A stretch of DNA of 23,118 nucleotides from Spirodela intermedia (Eukaryota; Streptophyta; Magnoliopsida; Alismatales; Araceae): positions 12,501 to 35,618 of the forward strand of contig CACVBZ020000043.1 of the NCBI GenBank assembly GCA_902729315.2, given 5' to 3'. This document shows, one piece after another, positions 19,930-23,118 of this stretch. Under the pieces are notes generated by a model, which saw nothing but the letters and a program-made list of their open reading frames with translations, ran no database searches and had not been told where the DNA came from. The position numbers and the translations under genes were made by a program. Position 1 is the first letter of the stretch, and each line of letters begins with the position of its first letter.

Positions 19930-19935
19930 CGTTCG
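19240..19935. repeat. Degenerate tandem array with embedded CT tracts
   Basis: Three diverged units begin near 19275, 19535 and 19773 at a CTGGAGA word. Each contains TTATT-CTTCTG, a GAGCCCC/GGTCCC-AATGTG block, ACCTTAAGA and AAGGTCTAAAC, and then runs into a (CT)n tract (19444-19494, 19699-19714, 19902-19930). A partial copy of the AAGGTCTAAACGAGC end also lies at about 19593-19610. A CATTCGGT-GAG lead-in is shared at about 19243 and 19747. I recognise no coding sequence or known family. Confidence 0.75.
19444..19494. repeat. (CT)n microsatellite in the first array unit
   Basis: About 25 CT units at the end of the first unit of the degenerate array. Confidence 0.93.
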
Positions 19936-20271
19936 CTCACTCGCTCGTTCTGGGTGGGGAGCATCCGATCCTCCGGGCACTCTACGTGATCCGCTATGAC
20001 CGACTTTGTTCTGACGAGGACGGCGGAAGAGTGAGACTACGGCAAGGAATCGCCACTTCGGTAAACCCACTTTGGGATCAGAGGGCTAGGTGAGCTATGG
20101 GCGAGTTGACCGGGGCGGCAATGTTCATCACTATCATCCTTGGTCCTCTCCATAATTGAGGGTGAACAAATCGTCTGGTTACAAAAATAAGGCGATTTAA
20201 TAATCTCTTAAAATTCTTCAACGATGTATAATACGGAGACAGCAACTTAACTGGTTGATCGTAGTAATTTA

Positions 20272-20478
20272 TCAAATATTCACTGTTCATCTACAATTAT
20301 AAAATTTGAGAGTGCTTCCACAAACTATTAAAAGAATCCATTATTTATCAACAATTTTATAAATGTATGAAACCTTTTTCACATAATATTACATAATAGA
20401 TTCCAAAAATTCGTCAAATATTCACCATTTATCTATCATTATTATCTCAACAATTGAGACTATTTCCACAAAATAGGA
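20272..20478. repeat. Diverged AT-rich direct repeat, offset about 142 bp
   Basis: TCAAATATTCAC starts both copies (20272 and 20414). Each continues with a TTATCTA/TTCATCTA-like word, TTGAGA and TTTCCACAAA/CTTCCACAAA. No coding potential is seen. The surrounding sequence from 20160 to 20640 is AT-rich and may be a decayed element. Confidence 0.6.
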
Positions 20479-20639
20479 AATGGCTGTGATTAACGTGACG
20501 GAATTACATTATTTAATGAACAAATGAATTATCATAATATCTATTTTGGTGAAATAATTTTCGAGGGTATTCTTGAAGAAAATAAAATAGCTGTTAATAA
20601 GTGATGGCCCAACATAGTTTGCTGGAATTATGCATTTCC

Positions 20640-20862
20640 TAATTTGCCTTCATGAAAACTTAAATGATGGACACAGTTTCCTGGTCTCGTTGTCCTCCCT
20701 CTCTTCTTGAGTTCTTCGGTAGGAAGGCCTGATGAGAACATGCCCTCCTTGGACTGTGGTTGTGTTACGTGTCCAGCCTGTGATAGATCGTTCCATGTGC
20801 ACGTTGGCACCTGCCCAATTATATGGCCTCATCATACGTTTCCTTGGCTGCATCTGAGGAGC

Positions 20863-20893
<31 letters not shown>

Positions 20894-21340
20894 CACATCT
20901 CTAGCTGTCTCATATTGTTTCCTTGTGTTGGTGGGGGAGACCCTTGATTCTTCATCTTCATCTTCTTCCTGACGTAAAAAGGAAGCCAGGCTGTGAAAAC
21001 AAAAGAGATGTCTTTTCTTCTGCGCCTCCTTCTCTCTTGATCTGATGCCTTGCTCACTGACTCCCTCGTTCCTTGGAGCACACTAAATCGCGAGTTTCTC
21101 TTCCTTCATCACTCTACTGTTGGGTCCACCTCCTCCTCCTTGAAATGCGATAGCTTCTAGTTCAATCCTTGGTCAGATTGCGATGGTGTTTGTTTAAAGA
21201 GCATACCCATCGGATTACACGGTCCCAAAGAGCCCGTTGGGCCTTCCTTCCCCCGTACTCCTCGCTTTGACTCCACATGTAGTGGGAGAACGGTAAACTT
21301 TGATGGACCAGTCGCGTTGGAGATATAAGGAAGACGATGC
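20640..21340. other. Intergenic, no gene recognised
   Basis: Contains a GA tract at 20862-20893. The 143-codon minus-strand frame at 20650-21081 crosses this tract, is dominated by Arg, Lys and Ser-Leu runs, and is not called. Confidence 0.45.
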
Positions 21341-21344
21341 AGTC

Positions 21345-21591
21345 AAAACTTCAAATTTTCTGATGGGCCGCCCATCTGATCAACTCTTATGAGATCCCGG
21401 TGTAAAAACTTCGAAAATTTCATGGCGAGGAAGGCGAGCGGTTAAAAACTTCAAATTTTCTGATGGTTCCGTTCCTCAGGAGCAGACGAGAGAAGCCCGC
21501 CCATCTGATCAACTCTTATGAGATCACGGTGTAGGTATTTCAACGCTTGGTTATCTAAGGTTGGCCTGTTGCTCAGGATCAGACGAGAGAC
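21345..21591. repeat. Tandem repeat of about 100 bp with internal indel
   Basis: AAAACTTCAAATTTTCTGATGG occurs at 21345-21366 and again 100 bp later at 21445-21466 (an AAAACTTCGAAAATTTC variant lies between, from 21405). A CCGCCCATCTGATCAACTCT... block with TATGAGATC follows at 21368 and again at 21497. CTCAGGA-CAGACGAGAGA occurs at 21475 and 98 bp later at 21573. The first unit lacks the last block, so the units differ by an indel of about 30 bp. No gene is recognised. Confidence 0.8.
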
Positions 21592-21637
21592 ACCCCACAT
21601 CCTCTTTTCTTTCTTGTTTTTATTTCTTTGCGCTTTC

Positions 21638-21741
<104 letters not shown>

Positions 21742-21759
21742 ACATGGGCCTATCATAGT

Positions 21760-22325
21760 ACGTTACCTTTCTTGTTTACCCGACAGTTCACCTGTCTGTC
21801 TTTGCTGTCGGTGGGTTCAGCAGGGGACCATTGCCGGAGAGCTGCCATGACACGTGGATTCACCGCCCTGCCATCATAGATCCTTGAAGCGGATGGCACG
21901 AATTTGCCACCACCTTCCCCCCCCCGCCCTTATCCTTCTTCTGGTCTCCTTGATTAATAATCTCACGCCAATATCTCTCCTCGCCCCCGTTCTGGCTGCG
22001 GCCGAAGGACAGAGAGAAAGAGAGGGAAGAAGGGTGGGCTCTCCGATCCCCACAGATTTAAAAATTTGTGCCCGGGCAGTGGCACGAGGAGCTTTTGACA
22101 TCAACTGACGGCGGCGGTGGTGACGGCGGAGGCGGCGGGGTGACTTCGAATTGTTCTCTGAGATGCCATTCCTCCCTTCGACTGCGCTGCTGGGGAGTTG
22201 GTAGCGATGGGTCCCTCATGGCAACATGGGAGAAAGATGATGGGAAGAGATAGACGGGGTGTGCGTCGGTTAGTCTTCCACATGAACGGCTTAGCTACGT
22301 CCGCGTAGGCTTAGTTAAACACCGC
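21760..22325. other. SMR upstream region
   Basis: Intergenic DNA before the SMR leader. Short overlapping frames on both strands have no match. It contains a GGCGG-rich patch at 22108-22140 and GATTTAAAAATTT at 22053-22065, which might serve as a TATA-like element. Confidence 0.35.
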
Positions 22326-22421
22326 TTGGCTCCTCGTTTTCTTCCTCTCTTTTTCTCTCTCCTTTGTACCTTCGTAAACCTTTCTCCCTCCCCATTTCGT
22401 CCCCACAATCATTTGGTCATC

Positions 22422-22443
22422 TCTCTCTCTCTCTCTCTCTCTC
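22422..22443. repeat. (CT)n microsatellite in probable SMR leader
   Basis: About 11 CT units within a long C/T-rich stretch (22326-22770) preceding the SMR start codon, probably its 5' UTR. Confidence 0.85.
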
Positions 22444-22772
22444 GTCGTTCTCACCCTCTGTTGCTGTCTCTCTCCCAGCGTCCTTCATTCACGTCCTCCT
22501 CTCTATCTTTAACCACCTTCTTCTCCTTCTTCCTCGTCATTGTCTCGTACTTCTTCTTCATCTACTGGTACTACGGCCGCCCTTACCACTACTTTTACCG
22601 CTGCCTGTTCGGAGGCTGTAAACTGCACCTCTGCTTCTGGAATTCCGTTTCCTCGTCTTCCAGAGAGCCACCCCCGGTCTGCATCTTTCTTTCCTTCACT
22701 CGTCCTCCGCCTTCATCAAATGTGGTCGCTCAACGTCCTCCATTCATAGCCTCCCCCCGCCCCCCCACAGCA

Positions 22773-23105
22773 ATGGATTCTCAAGATCCGGCGGTGGAGC
22801 TGCCAAAGATTGCCCACATGCGGACCAGCAAGCTCGGAGAAGGCGCCGTAGATCTCCAGCAACCTGATCCCACCGCCAACGCTTTCCCTGAGAAGGAGGA
22901 GAGGGAAGATCCATGTATGACGCCCAGGAGGTTGGATGAGAAAGAGGAGCGGCCCTCTGTGTGCCCGCCGGCGCCGAGCAAGCCACGGGTGGAGAAGAGG
23001 AAGAGAGATCCTCCCTCTCAGGGATTCTTCTCTGTACCTCCTGATCTTGGGTTGGTGTTCGTCCCGCTCTCAGAGAAGCCAAGGAAGATAATTCGTGCAG
23101 GATGA
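22773..23105 (+). CDS. SIAMESE-related (SMR) cyclin-dependent kinase inhibitor
   Basis: A single exon of 110 aa, the usual size and structure of SMR proteins. Three short motifs occur in family order: CMTPRR at 48-53 (a variant of the C-TPT/TPR block), CPPAPSKPR at 64-72, and FFSVPPDLGLVF at 85-96. SMR proteins bind and inhibit CDK-cyclin complexes in the nucleus, blocking mitosis and promoting endoreduplication, often in response to stress or DNA damage. A basic KPRVEKRKR segment (70-78) may act as nuclear signal. The usual IP residues after the first motif are not clear, so this copy is somewhat diverged. The reading frame is open upstream to 22326 through C/T-rich leader; ATG 22773 is chosen for its AGCAATGG context and because the upstream peptide is repeat-like. 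The stop is 13 bp before the window end. Confidence 0.85.
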   Translation: MDSQDPAVELPKIAHMRTSKLGEGAVDLQQPDPTANAFPEKEEREDPCMTPRRLDEKEERPSVCPPAPSKPRVEKRKRDPPSQGFFSVPPDLGLVFVPLSEKPRKIIRAG

Positions 23106-23118
23106 GTTTACGGTCCAC

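Noticed and set aside
20650-21081. 143-codon minus-strand frame
   Set aside because: It crosses a GA tract, is compositionally biased and has no recognised domain.
19240-21591. Possible CRISPR-like array
   Set aside because: Repeat units are long, diverged and few, without regular spacers, and the DNA is plant nuclear.

Overview
The window is plant nuclear DNA. It contains plant-only gene families (LOB-domain, group IId WRKY and SIAMESE-related proteins), GT-AG introns, intronless EXO70 and SMR genes, and about twenty (GA)n/(CT)n microsatellites. The real exons are strongly GC-rich at third codon positions while much of the intergenic DNA is AT-rich. That contrast suggests a monocot (a palm- or ginger-like lineage would fit), but the species cannot be fixed from the sequence alone.

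Layout, left to right. 1-0.9 kb: leader and flank with CT repeats. 0.92-1.45 kb (+): a two-exon LBD transcription factor resembling the LBD23/24 group. 2.4-5.2 kb (+): a seven-exon nucleotide-sugar/triose-phosphate translocator of 370 aa, whose second intron is almost pure polypyrimidine. 5.3-6.0 kb (-): a broken copy of the ARP2/3 complex subunit ARPC3, lying tail-to-tail with the transporter and keeping intron relics. About 6.2-9.85 kb: an AT-rich stretch in which I find no gene. 10.95-11.26 kb (+): a weak candidate for a tiny two-exon gene. 11.74-13.76 kb (-): an intronless EXO70 exocyst subunit of 673 aa. 15.8-17.0 kb (-): a three-exon group IId WRKY factor of 343 aa with seven TTGACT W-box cores upstream. 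17.2-22.3 kb: a gene-poor region with three families of degenerate tandem repeats and the longest GA tract (about 95 bp). 22.77-23.1 kb (+): a SIAMESE-related CDK inhibitor of 110 aa, stopping 13 bp before the window end.

The genes do not form one pathway. They cover transcriptional regulation (LBD, WRKY), Golgi/ER substrate transport, exocyst tethering and cell-cycle control, as is ordinary in a plant chromosome. I found no convincing new multi-gene system. The observations most worth following are the ARPC3 pseudogene with its antisense arrangement, the W-box array upstream of the WRKY gene, the polypyrimidine intron, and the uncharacterised repeats at 19-21.6 kb.
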